A stretch of DNA of 64,000 nucleotides, from NCBI GenBank assembly GCA_959347315.1, contig OY365819.1:21056637-21120636 (forward strand), in the 5' to 3' direction. The position numbers were made by a program, and so were the translations under genes. The notes under the pieces are model-generated. The model saw only the letters and a list, made by a program, of their open reading frames with translations, did not search any database and was not told the origin of the DNA. Numbering within the stretch: position 1 is the first letter of the stretch; the number at the start of each line of letters is the position of its first letter. Positions 13,195 through 24,907 of the stretch are shown here, piece after piece. Source of the stretch: Bimastos eiseni. Taxonomy: Eukaryota; Annelida; Clitellata; Crassiclitellata; Lumbricidae.

Positions 13195-15219
13195 CATGAT
13201 CAGGAAGAGCAGTGGTGATATTACTGATCCTTGGGGGTGCCATTTTCCTGGGAGTGACGCTCCGACAGTGCGGCCCCCACTTTCACTTGAAACGTTCTTT
13301 TGGTGAGGAACTCCTTTACCCAGGCGTGCATCTTCCCGCCTACTCCTAGGTTTTGAATTTTTCCCATTAAGGTAGGTACATGTAGCATATCATAAGCTTT
13401 TTCAAAATCGATAAAGACCCCCAGTACATGCTCCTTACTCTTTAGGCTTTTGCTGAGTTTATCCGGCAGTCGGATTATCTGGTCGATCGTATTTTTGTTC
13501 TTCCGGAACCCCGCCTGGTTACTGGTAAGCAGCCCTCCGTTTTCCAAGAACCATTGAAAACTGTTCGTGACCATCCTCTCCATGATTTTGCACAGAGACG
13601 ATGTCAGCGAAATCGGTCGATACGACTCAGGTTTCGTCTGGTCCTTACCTGGTTTTATAAACGGTATGATGATGGCGTGCTTCCAGTCCTCAGGTAGAGT
13701 CCCAGCGTCCCAGACCCGATTGTAGATATCCAGCAGGACTTTCAGCGCTGGCTTGCTGAGTTTCTGGAGCATCTCGTAGGGGATCTTATCCTCCCCGGGC
13801 GACTTGTGCTGTTTTGCTGCCCTAATGGCTGTCTGGAGTTCGTGGAGGTCATAGTCATGGTTCAGTGCGTCTGTGTCTTCGGTGGGGGGGGGGGGGGTTT
13901 GGAGGGGTGTCGGGTACAGTCTGCATATTATTATCTTTTACATGGCTTATGAAGGCTTCAGTATAATTTTGTGTGCTGCTGACTTTAGCATAGGTTTCGG
14001 CTAGGAGATTTGCTTTTTCTGTGCTGGATACAGCTTTTACCTGCCCCGTGTCTAGGGTGGGTATGTTTTTCTGTGGGGTGTTGCCCCCCATTCTTTTAGC
14101 CATTCCCCGTACTGGGCCTAGTTTACTTTGGCTAGTGAGGGTACCGCAAAAATCTTCCCAGCTCTCTCTGGCCGTGTCCGCTAGCACCTTCCTCACTCTT
14201 ACATTTTGTTCTTTATATGCCGCCCAGTCCTCTAGGTTTCTGGATTTTATAGCCCTATTTCTAATTTTATTTCTTTCGTATATGGCTTGCGTACAATCCT
14301 CATTCCAAAATGGCAGAGTTTTCTTTTTCTTTGTCTTTGTATGATTTTTATTATTTTTATTTCCTGGGATCGTGGCTTTTGCCGTGTTATTTATGGCCTC
14401 CATGAGGTTTGCGAACGTTTCGTTTTGGATATCTGTTATTATTGATTTATTTATATATTCTTTACCAAGTTTTTTAAATTCTTGCCATCTTGCCCCTTTT
14501 AGGTGCCACCGGTGCAGTCCCACATTCTCCTCTGAATCCGCCACCTCATCAACTGTGATCATTGAGACCAGGTGGTCAGACCCAAGGCAGTTATTTAAAA
14601 CTGTGTGGCTGCATCGGAGGGCCATATCAGCTGTGGTTATGGCAAGATCTATGACTGAGTTATTATGTGTTTGTGTGTTTGTGATGTAGGTAGATGCGCT
14701 TGTGTTTAGTATGACTAATCCTCTTTCTATTATTACCTCCTCCATATCTCTCCCCCTTCTGCACGTCTTGGTGTCGCCCCACGTTTGGCTGTGGGCGTTT
14801 AGATCTCCCAATATTATAGTTCTTTTATCGTTTTCTTCCAACATTTCCAGTAGCTGTTCTTTACTGGGAGTGCTCATCCCTCGAGGTTTTATGTAGGTAT
14901 TTATTATTTTAAAAGTTCCATGGTCCGTTTTAATTTCTATTCCTTGTCTTTCTATATTTATTATCTCATCCAGGCGTAGCAGTGAGTGGTTGATGCCCGC
15001 CTTCAACAGTATCAGCAGGCCCCCGCTTCTATCTGACTGTGGATTGTCTTGTCTGATCGACGTGTATCCATCAAAGCGGGGGTCCCTGGTACCATCCATG
15101 CGTGTCTCCTCCACACACACTACGTCTGGACTGATGGGATAATTACACAAAAATGATTTCAGCTGAGGTAGATGCGCCATCAGGCCATGGCAGTTCCAGT
15201 GCATTATATGCAGCGCCAT
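13195..15219 (-). pseudogene. Non-LTR copy 3 ORF2: endonuclease plus truncated reverse transcriptase
   Basis: The best-preserved ORF2 in the window. The start MALHIMHWNCHGLMAH at 15219 opens the endonuclease. It has VVCVEETRMD, FDGYTSIRQDNP, GGLLILLKAGI, TIILGDLNAHSQTWGD, NNSVIDLAITTADMALR and NNCLGSDHLVSM. A 14-G run at 13884-13897 shifts the frame. The frame then continues SPGEDKIPYEMLQKL and the RT blocks YRPISLTSSLCKIMERM, NQAGFRKNKNTIDQI and FIDFEKAYD, ending at SQENGTP. RT is cut before the catalytic DD box, where repeat X begins. The RT signatures are those of the I/Jockey assemblage; I would not name a clade with certainty. Confidence 0.9.
13884..13897. repeat. 14-G homopolymer that breaks ORF2
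   Basis: A run of 14 G (C on the coding strand) falls between the endonuclease and RT frames of copy 3. Apart from this site the frame is open on both sides. The slip may be real decay or a sequencing or assembly length error. Confidence 0.9.
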
Positions 15220-15521
15220 TTATGCGATTATCTATTTTGCGTTTCTATTGTTTGATTATATTATTGTTATTTTATACTATTATATTGGTTGCTGTCTCGC
15301 TGAACTGCAGTCTGCCATAGAAAAGCATCTTGCCTGCTGCAGAGGCGATCTGCGCTGCTGCTTCAGCTCTTGTTATCTTTTCATTTTTAAATGCGTTTAG
15401 CGCGCCTATTATAAAGCGTGCCATTAGTATCTCGGACATGGCTTTTTCCGGTGTAGCTGGCTCTGTATAAATGGTCGTTTTCACCGTAGCGTACGGTGAA
15501 CTTTTGATGAGATTTTCGAAC

Positions 15522-17097
15522 TCACCCTTCTCCTTTTGCAGCGCTGCTGTCTGTTCCTCTGTTAGTGTGTTGGTGTTTGGTTTGATATGTGTTGTTGTTG
15601 GTGTGTTGGTTGGTGTGGTGTTGGAGTGTGTGTGTGCGTGTGTGTGTGTGTGTTTCTGTGTTTGTCTGTTGCTTTATTTCTTCTGCCGCCATCTTGCGGG
15701 CTTCGTACAAGGGAACGTTCTCCATTGTTCTAATTTTAAGCGCCCTCTGAATTTCAACGTACAGAGGGCACTGCCTGTATGCAGCAGTGTGGTCCCCTCC
15801 GCAGTTTGCACATTTGGGCTTATCTGGGCAGCTTTCATTATTGTGGTCCTGGCTGCACCGACCACATTTAACTGGGCTTCTACAGTTAGAAGCGTGTTGG
15901 CCGAAACGTTGGCAGTTTCCGCAGCGTAGTGGGCGCGGGATATAGGGTCGTACCCAGAATCTGTGGCCGTCAATTGTGATGTGTTCAGGCAGAACGGTGT
16001 CCCTGGGGTACCCCAGAACCACCGCTCTGCTGGCCGGTCCACCCAGTCGGCGCATAAACTTCAGCCCCATTTCTGAGGCGATCTCCTTAAGGACTTCTTC
16101 ACTCTCTTCCAGACCATATACGACCCCCTTCACGGCTGCACCGACCACATTTAACTGGGCTTCTACAGTTAGAAGCGTGGTGGGCGAAACGTTGGCAGTT
16201 TCCGCAGCGTAGTGGGCGCGGGATATAGGGTCGTACCCAGAATCTTCGGCCGTCAATTGTGATGTGTTCAGGCAGAATGGTGTCCCTGGGGTACCCCAGA
16301 ACCACCGCTCTGCTGGCCGGTCCACCCAGTCGGCGCATAAACTTCAGCCCCATTTCTGAGGCGATCTCCTTAAGGACTTCTTCACTCTCTTCCAGACCAT
16401 ATACGACCCCCTTCACGGCGTAGTCGCGTTCAGGTGTGACTGGTCCCTCCGGTCTCACCGGTCGATGTAGAGCACGAGGCTCGCTTGTTTCAACCGGTTT
16501 CCCGTCTAATTGGGTCAACTTGCCTGTTGCCACCTGTTTATCCTTCTCCGTTTTAAATACAATCTTCAATGATACACCTATCAAACCTATCGTTTCCACT
16601 TCTGTTTTACATTTATTGAGGATTTCCTGTTTTAGGGTCCTGGGTCTCGCTCTAAAATAGGCAGTTAGAGCGTTTCCCTCCTCCTTTGCATACAGTGTTC
16701 TTTTATTTTTTAGTTCCAACTCTGCTCTCTGCTGATCAGAGAGAGGCTTTCTGGGGTATCTTCTATTTTCGTTTGTATTAACATTTACTTTTGCTGTAGA
16801 TGGTTTAGGCCCTACACTTACTGTTTGCCTCGAATTGGCCAGCTGTCTGGCCGGAACAGCCGCCGCGGCGTTCAAATCAATTATATCGGCGTGTGATTTC
16901 TTACCTGCTTTCTTATTCTTTCTGGTGATCTTCTGCCACTCTTCACCTTCTTCGCTTTGGACCCATGTCGTTTGCCCTTCTTCTTCGTGTCCTTCTTCCT
17001 CCTCGTTCGATCTCGACTCGTGTCTTCTCTTTGTGCTCTGCGATGTCGCATCCATCGCCTCCTCTGCATTCGTCGTTCTTTTCTCTGCATCCGCCAT
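15522..17097 (-). pseudogene. Non-LTR copy 3 ORF1, CCHC nucleocapsid-like, with internal duplication
   Basis: Start MADAEKRTTNAEEAMDA at 17097. An acidic/basic N-terminal region (SNEEEEGHEEEG, WVQSEEGEEWQKITRKNKKAG) is followed by a conserved RAELELKNKRTLYAKEEGNALTAYFRARPRTLKQ segment (split here as RAELELKNKRTLYAKEEGN and ALTAYFRARPRTLKQ) and then KGVVYGLEESEEVLKEI. The C-terminus has knuckles CGNCQRFGQHASNC, CGRCSQDHNNESCPDKPKC and CANCGGDHTAAYRQC, then a His/Thr-rich tail. A 283-bp tandem duplication (about 15858-16140 and 16141-16423) repeats the KGVVYGLEES-to-knuckle segment and, not being a multiple of three, shifts the frame. ORF1 binds element RNA in the ribonucleoprotein particle. 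Confidence 0.88.
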
Positions 17098-17220
17098 CTT
17101 CGTCTTCTCCTGTATCTTCTTCTTCTTCGTCTTCTTCTGAATCTTCTTCGTCTTCTTCTGAATCTTCTTCGTCTTCTTCTTCTTCTGAATATTTTCTTCG
17201 TCCGAGAAAGTAGTATCGCT
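17098..17220. repeat. GAA-rich minisatellite upstream of ORF1
   Basis: Plus-strand TCTTCTTCGTCTTCTTCTGAA is repeated about three times (period 21) in the leader of copy 3. The 5' end of the element appears to be near 17220-17230, where the text cgctaggactggcc resembles cgctagaataggtg at the 5' end of the next copy (about 18025). Confidence 0.7.
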
Positions 17221-17284
17221 AGGACTGGCCTATAGATGCGACGTGAACGTACGCAATCCGCAAACCGCAAACCTCCCAAGCAAC

Positions 17285-17975
17285 ACAAACCGCTAGCCCA
17301 TAAATTACGCCCTATACGGCATATTCATGCTCAGGTGCAGGGCCCTTCGGTCTAGCAGGTCAATACAGAGCACGTGGCTCGCGTAGTTCGACCTGCTTAC
17401 CGTCTAAGTGGGTCAACTTGTTTACTTTGGTCTGCTTATCTTTCTCGGTTTTTAGTGTGATTTTAAGTGAGGCCCCTGCTGTAGTAATGCTTTCGGCGAC
17501 TACCTTACATTTATCAAAGAATTCCTGTTTTAGGGTTCGGGGTCTTGCTCTAAAATAGGCATTTAGAGAGTTTACCTCCCCTTTAAAAAAAATTGTTCTC
17601 TTGTTAATTTTTTCTAACTCTGCTCTCTGTTGTTCAGAGAGGGGCTTTCTTGAGTGATTTCTGGTTAAAGTTGTTAGTATAAGCCCTACTTGTAGTGTCT
17701 GCCCTGTTTTGGCAGGCTGTTTGGCCGGGACAGCCGTGGCGGCATTCAAATCACTGATGTTAATGGGGGATTTCTTACCCCTTGCTTATGCTTGTTGTAG
17801 ACTTTCGTCCACTCAGCTCCTTCTCTTTGTTGGACCCACGTCGGTCTTCCTTCATCGTCTCCTCCTCGCTCGATTTAGACTTGTCGTCCTCGCTTTATGC
17901 TCTGAGTCGTTGCTTCCATCGCTTCCGCCACTTCCATCACCACTCTCTCCTCCGTATCCGCTATCGCTTTGAGAA
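17285..17975 (-). pseudogene. Non-LTR copy 3b, ORF1 N-terminal part, start codon lost
   Basis: Homologous to residues 1 to about 235 of copy 3 ORF1. It has RKPLSEQQRAELEKINKRT, NAYFRARPRTLKQEF and LKITLKTEKDKQTKVNKL. The sequence aligned with the copy 3 start reads IADTEERVVMEVAEAM, with ATA instead of ATG at 17962-17964. It stops at about 17285, where the 5' end of copy 3 begins. The two copies are head to tail on the minus strand. Confidence 0.75.
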
Positions 17976-18040
17976 AAATATTTTAAAATTTTGTCTCTAA
18001 AGCTCTCTTATCTCTATGTCGCTAGAATAGGTGCTTGCTC

Positions 18041-18300
18041 TTAAAAGGCTAAAAACCGAATCCAATCCGTGTGCTTGAATGGTTTCATCAAGTAGTGTCG
18101 TCTGCATTTTGATTCATTTCTCTTGATTGATTTTAGTACACTTAATGAGTCGGAGAATATTACATAATTGTGTTCATCGTTTTCATTTAGAGCGATCCAC
18201 TGCATTGCCTCGTTAATCGCCGTGAGCTCTGCAGCATATACACTTGAATGACCGCAGTCACATTTGATGAATGATATGTTCGTTTTGTATAGCAAAAGTT
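18041..18300 (-). pseudogene. RNase H fragment of a non-LTR retrotransposon
   Basis: The minus strand encodes SVYAAELTAINEAMQWIAL followed by YVIFSDSLSVLKSIK, the Glu and Asp boxes of retroelement RNase H that removes RNA from the cDNA hybrid. Only the C-terminal half of the domain remains. Its sequence differs from the RNase H at 27900-28340, so it comes from another family. It abuts the 5' end of copy 3b. Confidence 0.75.
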
Positions 18301-18407
18301 GCAGATGTTACATTTCCCACTTTTGAAACGTCTGTGTATATGTGTAACAAAGTAGTGCTACAACTACTAAAACTATTATCATGTAACGTGGATGTTAACT
18401 ACATTTA

Positions 18408-18478
18408 TTATGTTCTGGGGACACTAACTGCACATGGAGAGAAGTATGAATGTACGATAACTTTATTGAACATTGATA
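18408..18478. repeat. LTR-tail-like repeat, copy 1
   Basis: Closely similar to 24681-24746: the plus strand reads tgttctggggacactaactg, then cacatggaga and ctttattgaac. On the minus strand this gives AATAAAG followed by CTCCATGTGCAGTTAGTGTC, which looks like the polyadenylation end of an LTR. No partner LTR was identified. Confidence 0.55.
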
Positions 18479-18480
18479 TA

Positions 18481-19050
18481 CACGGTGTCCAATAAGTTCG
18501 TGAACGATTTTGCTAGTTTGTTAAAAAAAAATACACAACAAAGAGCAATATTTATTGTACCATTTAATAGGCAATAGTGTTGCCTTTGCTGGATATAACA
18601 GCTTTCATTCGTCTGGGCAAAGATTCGATGAGGTTGTGCAAAAGTTTCAACCGATATCGAATTCCATGCTTTTCGCAAACGACGTTTTAGCTGAGCAGGA
18701 GTCTTTGGTTCAGGATCTTTGTAGACACTGCTTGAGAGTATACTCCAGAGATTTTCAATCGGTGAGAGATCAGGAGAGTTGGAAGGCCAGTTTTCAATGT
18801 AGTTAGGAATATTTTCGTTCAGCCATGCTCGCGAAACAGCAGATGTATGTGCTCGCGCACCATCCTGCTGAAAAACGCTAACGGCGTTGTCAGTGAAGAG
18901 ACGACGTTTCGAGATCATTCCAGAAGTGTCCAGTCTCGCGTAAACTGGTTTTAATTCCTTCTTTAAAATGTTATTGATGTAATACTCCGAGTTAATTGAT
19001 GTATGCTGAGGTGCAAAATGTAGTCGCGTTAATCCTGAGGCCAAAGAAAT
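18481..19050 (-). pseudogene. Tc1/mariner transposase (DD35E spacing), 5' truncated
   Basis: The minus strand encodes the C-terminal half of a Tc1-like transposase: TRLHFAPQ, SEYYINNIL, VFQQDGARAHTS (second Asp) and WPSNSPDLSPIENLW (catalytic Glu). Counting from QQD to IEN gives 35 intervening residues, so DD35E, not the Tc1 value of 34. The DNA-binding domain and first Asp are missing. The element end is CACGGTGTCCAATAAGTTCG at 18481, preceded by TA at 18479-18480. It joins hAT-derived sequence on the right. Confidence 0.85.
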
Positions 19051-19194
19051 TCTTTATTAATGCCACTATTGATGTCAAGAAGTATCTGTCATTTGTGTAA
19101 AAACGTGACTAAAAGAAAGTGATTAAAAGCACCTCTAAATGAGATTAAAGTTACAAAAACTAAACAGTCCATAAAGAAGAACGAGAGCTATAAT

Positions 19195-20973
19195 TTATTT
19201 TACTAATTTAGTTAATAGTTGAATTTCAAGTGTCTGTAAACACCCTCTGTGTTTTGTTTTGATCAGTGTCATTGACGAGAATGCTTTCTCACACAAGTAA
19301 GTAGTACTGAAGGGAAGCAATATTCCAGCTGCCTTACTACTTATCAATGTGTATTCTTTTTCGACAATAATCCAGAACTCTACTAAATTCATTTCCTGAA
19401 ACTTCAATCGCAGTGTACTGTCAGCTGCAACGTCAATAAGCTGTTCCTTTTCCGGTAATTGTAAGCTAGACATATCAACTTGCATATCAAATGGGTTTCG
19501 GATGCAATCTTTGTCAGAAAGAGTTAGACTTGGAAAGTATTGTTGCAACTTGTCATCCAGCTGGGATAAATGTTCAATAACCATGTCATGTAACACAACT
19601 GCACCAGGATCAACTTCAGCAGCACGACGAAACGTAGCTACTGAATTAGTTGCTTCTATTTCATGTGACCATATTTGAAGTTTCTGACGAAATGCGGATG
19701 GTTTGTCAGTAACAGAGAGTATGTTTGATTCGTTGCCCTGCATACTCGAATTCAGCGCATTTAAAACTTAAAAAATGTCAACCAGGTATGCTAATTTACT
19801 GCACCAGGTAAAATCACTCAACAGTTCAATAAAGTTCTGTTTGACTTACTGATTTAGGAAGAACGCGCTTAGTTCATCTTTCAGCTCATACTCCCTTGAC
19901 AGAACTTTTCCTTTGGATAGCCATCTTACATCTGTGTGCATCAAAAGTGTATAATGGTCTGCCCCCATGTCCTTGCATAACATTTCAAACACTCTGCACT
20001 TGACTGGTCGAACTTTGATGAAGTTAACCATTTTAATTACATCATCTAAGACTGACTGAAGATCGTTATTCATTGTTTTACTTACAAGTGCCTCCCAGTG
20101 AATGAAGCAATGAGTTGTGATATTGTTAGGATTTTCGCGTTTTGTCCTACTTGCGAAACCACGCAGATTTCCTGTCGTCGACGGAGCTCCATCCGTGCAC
20201 ACAGCCACGCACCATTCCCACAGTAAATCATTTTGGACAAAGAACTGTGACACGCATTTGAATATATCCTCTCGTTTTGTTTCCATCAGTTTTCTACAAA
20301 ATATTTATTGTTCTAACATTTTTGTTCCATTTTAAAACCTCACAAAGGCCATTAACTGCACTTTTCCGCTTACATCGGTGAATTCATCAATCTGTAGCGT
20401 GAATCGTTTGCAAGTCTGAAGCAAGTTGCACACACTGCTGCTGATATCCTCTGACATCATTTCAATCCGCCTAGCAACTGTGTTATTTGATGATGGCATT
20501 TTACATATAACTTTCTCTGCATCTTCTCCAAGCATTGTCTTCACCATAACTCTGCAGGCAGGCATAATCAAAGACTCCACAATGTTATGTAGTTTCATTC
20601 TTTTGGCAACTAACTCTGCAACCTGAAAGCTAGCTAGCTGTGCTTTGTCTGTAACCGAAAGATGCCTAGTAAAAAAATTCGCTTGCTTTTGATGACTATC
20701 TAATAAACGTTTAAAATATGTCTCATTTTTCCTTGTGTAAGTCTTGTGCTTTGTATGTAAATGATGTTGCAGCTTGCTTGGCACCATCGCTTCGTTTGCA
20801 AGAATATCCCCGCATATTACACATAACGGTTGTGAAATGCCTTGCTTCTCAACAAATGTAAATCCATAATTTAAGTAACTGTCTTGGTAACGTCGGATAA
20901 CTTTAGTTTTATCAACAATTCCTCTGTTCGCATCCCTACTTTTTCTTTCGCGGCTTTTGTTGATGCTTGCCAT
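19195..20973 (-). pseudogene. hAT transposase, ZBED5-like
   Basis: The minus strand starts MASINKSRERKSRDANRG at 20973. A BED-like zinc finger is visible (CVICGDILANEAM ... LQHHLHTKH), then VAELVAKRMKLHNIVESLI and the core FTLQIDEFTDVSG (first Asp region). After a break it has VCTDGAPSTTGNLRGFA (second Asp) and DVRWLSKGKVLSREYEL. The C-terminal dimerisation region is STTYLCEKAFSSMTLIKTKHR. At least two frame breaks lie at about 20330-20290 and 19850-19745. This layout matches ZBED5/GTF2IRD2-type hAT proteins. No convincing TIR pair was found, so the element limits are unknown. Confidence 0.88.
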
Positions 20974-21825
20974 TTATGGTTGCAAAAATAAAAATCGAAT
21001 TTAATTAAATAAACTTTAAATTTTATGAAAACTGTACTTAAACAACAATACAGTCACGTCTTAACAGTACCTGCACACTGCAGCTACAAATCGAATGACA
21101 TCATGCCACAGACAGAAAATAAAGCGCCGCAGCCACGAAAGAAATGTAGCTCCGCCCAACTATTGAAATTGCATGGAGTGCCACTGCCAAGCAGAAATGA
21201 TGAAGTGAATTACTTTCTTTCGAAAGTAATGGTATTCCCACATTATTTTATGTTTTATTTTATGTTTTATTTTATTATAGGAATATGATGTTACATGTGA
21301 CCCACCATGGCAAAAGTAGGCTTTTGTCGGCAAAAAATCATAATTTACTTTATTCTCTCATAAGGTTCTGCTCTGTTAGACCTTTCAAATAACATATTAT
21401 TTATTTATCTATGACGTTCCTAACCAGTGTTGTGCGCTTTTGAAGTTTAGTTGTGTTGGAAACTACATTTCGAGAAAAACGCGAGTAAAGTTTGACACAT
21501 TATAGTCCTTAGCAACGCACACTTGTAGTAAAGCTATTAGATTGTAATTTGGCACACATAAAAATTTACACAATGACTCACTATAGAGCAAATTTCAGCC
21601 TTTTATATCATATACTGGCAAAATGGCCTAACGTTAACAAACATAATACACAGAAATTAAGCAGCCAAAAGCTTAAGAATCTCCTAATGACCGTAATGCA
21701 ACCGCTGTTTCTCCATAATAAGCTTCATGCTTTCAAAATGTCAGTTGTTACCTGGGTATACACTATTAAGACTATTTGCTAACATATGGGTACAGTAATT
21801 AGAGACTGAAACTTATAACCGCTCG
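20974..21825. other. Non-coding stretch between two transposons
   Basis: Contains a 14-bp palindrome-like block ATTACTTTCTTTCGAAAGTAAT (22 bp overall, 21209 onward) and the text TGTGACCCACCATGGCAAAA at about 21297, which may be a transposon terminus. No coding sequence is supported. Confidence 0.35.
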
Positions 21826-23560
21826 TCACTTTCCACGGCCCCGACCACTTGCACCCCTTTTGTATTGCTGACCACGACAACCTTTACCACGCTTGACTGC
21901 AACTGGCTCATAGTCAGGATCACGATCACATAAGAGCTCTCCTCTCTCCTTCTTATTCATCTTGCCAGTAACTTTGCCACTCGGCAGGTCACTAATGTTC
22001 TTTATTGGCCTTCATCTGATCGTTGTCTGCTTCGACATAAACTGGAGTCGGCATGAACAGAGGCTCTGGACAGACGATATCCTTTGTCTCCTCCCGGCAG
22101 AACTGTCTGATTTCACAAAACAGATATTTCATTCGTTCGGCATCCAGACCTTTTGGCATCAATACTTGTGGCATATGGGATGGACATTCTGATATCGCGA
22201 GTTGCTGTTGTGTTGTTTAGCTGTCACAAAACAGCTTCATTGTCACAATTCCGGGTCGGTCTGCCGAGAACAAGAAGTGGTGATTGGATTTGATGCCTCT
22301 GACTTTTCTAAAGTGTGGCCTAAAATAACCAACCCAATCATACATTGGCACGAAAATATTTCCTTTTTCACTTCCAACCAGCGCAGACTTAATAATTCCG
22401 GTCAATGATGAAGTGGCCACTACTGGTGTAGTGTCATTGTCAATGTCATTCAGTGACGAAACAAAAGTTCTGCGGTACTTTCGCTTCAAAAGGCCAAAGC
22501 ACCAATCAGGTGCAAACTTTGTGTGGCCGGTCAGCATGAAAGAGATACTGGCAGTTTGGTGTAGACGTCTTTCCATCCGCCAACACAAGTACCACATGAC
22601 ATATGCATTTTTGTTTTGTCCTGCACAGTTGTCTGCTGTCAGCTTTAAATGCAGTTCTCCAAAACCAAAATTCTCAAGAAAGTGATGCAGCATTGAGATG
22701 ACAACATTGGCTCCTTTGCCACAGTTCATGGACTCATCAATCAGGTAATTAACTTGCTTACCAATCCGTTCAGCATGGATACCAAAAATCTGACAGCGCC
22801 TTGGTACCTTGAAATAAATTGGTCCTGGCTGCATGGGATTGGCAGGGTAGTGGACTTGCTGTGCAAAGTCGAAGCTGTAGTGGAATGCTGCTGGAAGAGA
22901 ATTTGGCACCGACCTACAGAAATCTTGAAAATGGTGAGCTGCCGCGACTTCCTGCGCATTCTGACACTGAAGATTGTAGTATGTGTGCTGCTTTGTTGCA
23001 GTAAGAAGATGACAATTCTGTAATTTCAGGACCTCGGACTTCTCTTCCTCTGGCACATTGACAGCTCGAACAATGCTTGTGTTATTCCGCTGACACACCC
23101 AGCACAAATCTGTCATTGGTTTGGCTACAACAATGTATGGAAGGAGCTGGCTCCATAAGTTACGAAATGTTGATAGTTTTACAATGCGTTGGCCAGGTTC
23201 AGCTGACAACTTGTACAGTCGCCAAACCGACGGTAAAGAAATGTGTCACGACAGATTCGCTTGTGCTCATAGAAGAACCAACGAATACGGTTCTTCTTGC
23301 GACTGACGTTCTTCTGTTTCTTGCGCAATGTGTTTTCAGTAGCATTCAGACTACATGACAGAATTCCCAATAGCACCATGTCCTTGTCATACGGTACCAT
23401 CTCCTGCGTATTCATTTGTATAGTTTCTATGTCTTCGGGCACAAACTGAACGATGCAACGCTGACCATCAAACAACTGGCAGTGACAATGACAGTTCTTC
23501 TCAGTGATGGAAACAAACTCAAAGACCTCAGCATTATATGGTAAATACCAGAGAAAAGTA
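21826..23560 (-). pseudogene. DUF7869-like putative transposase, copy 1
   Basis: The minus-strand protein carries KNRIRWFFYEHKRICRD, then CWVCQRNN, VPRRCQIFGIHAERIGKQVNYLIDE, LKLTADNCAGQNKNAYVMWYL and FMLTGHTKFAPDWCFGLLKRK. The DNCxGQNKN and GHTxxxxD blocks are those of a widespread metazoan protein set (DUF7869) thought to be DDE-type transposases. The C-terminal part continues YLFCEIRQFCREETKD and ends in a basic tail GKGCRGQQYKRGASGRGRGK with stop TGA at 21826-21828. A frame break lies near 23180-23210. Family assignment is from memory of the motifs. Enzymatic activity is not shown by sequence alone. Confidence 0.72.
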
Positions 23561-23569
23561 AATAAGAAT

Positions 23570-23690
23570 GTATCGATCGATCGGGAACGGACGGGCAAAA
23601 ACCCGGACAAAAGCCATATTTCTGGAAAGCCGCCCGGACACTAAAAAGAGGACATGTCCGGGGAAACCCGGACGCATGGTAACCCTAATG
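23570..23690. mobile_element. Single terminus of a hAT-like element
   Basis: The reverse strand reads TAGGGTTACCATGCGTCC, followed by repeats of CCCGG and GGACATGTCC. This is the look of common hAT termini (CAGGGTTACCAT...). Only one end is present, directly beside the 5' end of the DUF7869-like gene. Confidence 0.5.
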
Positions 23691-24668
23691 GAATAGTTAC
23701 CGACGCTAAAACCATATTTTACCAAGCGCTGTTAAAACAGAGGGTCTCCTGTAATTTAATAGCATCCAATCAATCATAAACCAACTTCGATATTTCGATA
23801 ATGATCCAATTGCACCAATTTCCCCGGATTATCATGCTAAGAGCGCTTCGGAATAGCCATTCTACGCCAGGCGCTATGTGAGAGGCGCCATATAAATCTA
23901 AAGGTCAATACGATGCGAATATACATGAAGCTTCAAAAGATGCATTTGCTTCCATATAATTCCGCTTACCTTGGAATCGATAAAGTATTCTCGTATAACA
24001 TCAACAAGATAGTCGTCTTTAACTCCAAGTCTGTTTGCGTCATTCAATAACTGGTGATGCTGTGATTTTCTACATCACATGAAGCTAATGAATCAATAAA
24101 TGCAATGTCTGAGCTATTCCCCAATGCATGAGCCCACCACATCAACTGTATCACAATTGCAATGACCTTCTGTTCTTTGTCTATCTGCAACTGTGGCACC
24201 TATAGCTGTTTATTTTGGCAGTTTCTCTTCCAAAGCTGTCCACTTTCCGTTACAAGTGCGTGAACCCAGTTTGACATTATGCCACAGATCGCACAAGTGG
24301 GAAACTGTCTGTTGCCTGGGATTATTTGCAGAGAACTTTGCACGCTCATAATAATGTCCACCTGATGATCCTGGTAATAAGGACAGTCGTCATCTTCCTC
24401 GGCAATGATGAATTTTTCATGAATGTCTTTATCAATATTTCTAATTGACAGTGCATATGCATTCAAAATAGCATGCTAGTGCTTACCCATGATTACAACA
24501 GTGGCTGGTCTCCCCTTCCATGATCCTTCAAAATCGACTGTAGGGTAGCATGCTCTAGCAAATTATTCATTTTGAATGAAAAGATATTTACAATCAGCTT
24601 GTCAATAGAACTGTAGCAAGGTGGCACTACATCAACTAACACTACTATTATGTAAGGAGAATGCTATA
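23691..24668. other. Unrecognised stretch with a short Cys-containing frame
   Basis: A minus-strand frame at 24200-24466 encodes NIDKDIHEKFIIAEEDDDC and PTCAICGIMSNWVHALV. I do not recognise a family. A remnant resembling a CR1/L2 tail (ggcgccatataaatc) is at about 23886. Nothing else is supported. Confidence 0.3.
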
Positions 24669-24907
24669 TATGTTATTACGTTCTGGGGACCCTAACTACA
24701 CATGGAGATAAAGAATGAATGTAAATTATCTTTATTAAACACTGAGTAGATTATAATAATACACATATAATGATGGTGATTGGTCACATATAACTGTTAC
24801 ATGTACTTAAAGAGCAAGGGTATATGAAACGCCTATTGTCCAATCGAACGATAGAAGTGGATGAGTCTAACAAGTAATCTAACGTTCTCCGTAATTCAGA
24901 CTGCTCT
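24669..24907. repeat. LTR-like sequence, copy 2 of the 18408 repeat
   Basis: Starts TGTTATTACGTTCTGGGGAC and includes the minus-strand AATAAAG signal at about 24730. Homology with 18408-18478 covers the first about 75 bp. It could be a solo LTR in minus orientation, but a TG...CA boundary with a target duplication was not established. Confidence 0.45.

Noticed and set aside
12224..13306. Phenylalanine/leucine-rich plus-strand frames resembling membrane proteins
   Set aside because: They come from T-rich repeat X; composition alone explains the hydrophobicity, and copy 2 of the repeat does not keep the frames.
16881..17288. Arginine-rich and leucine/serine-rich reading frames
   Set aside because: They are other-frame readings of the GAA/TTC minisatellite and the ORF1 start, with no independent support.
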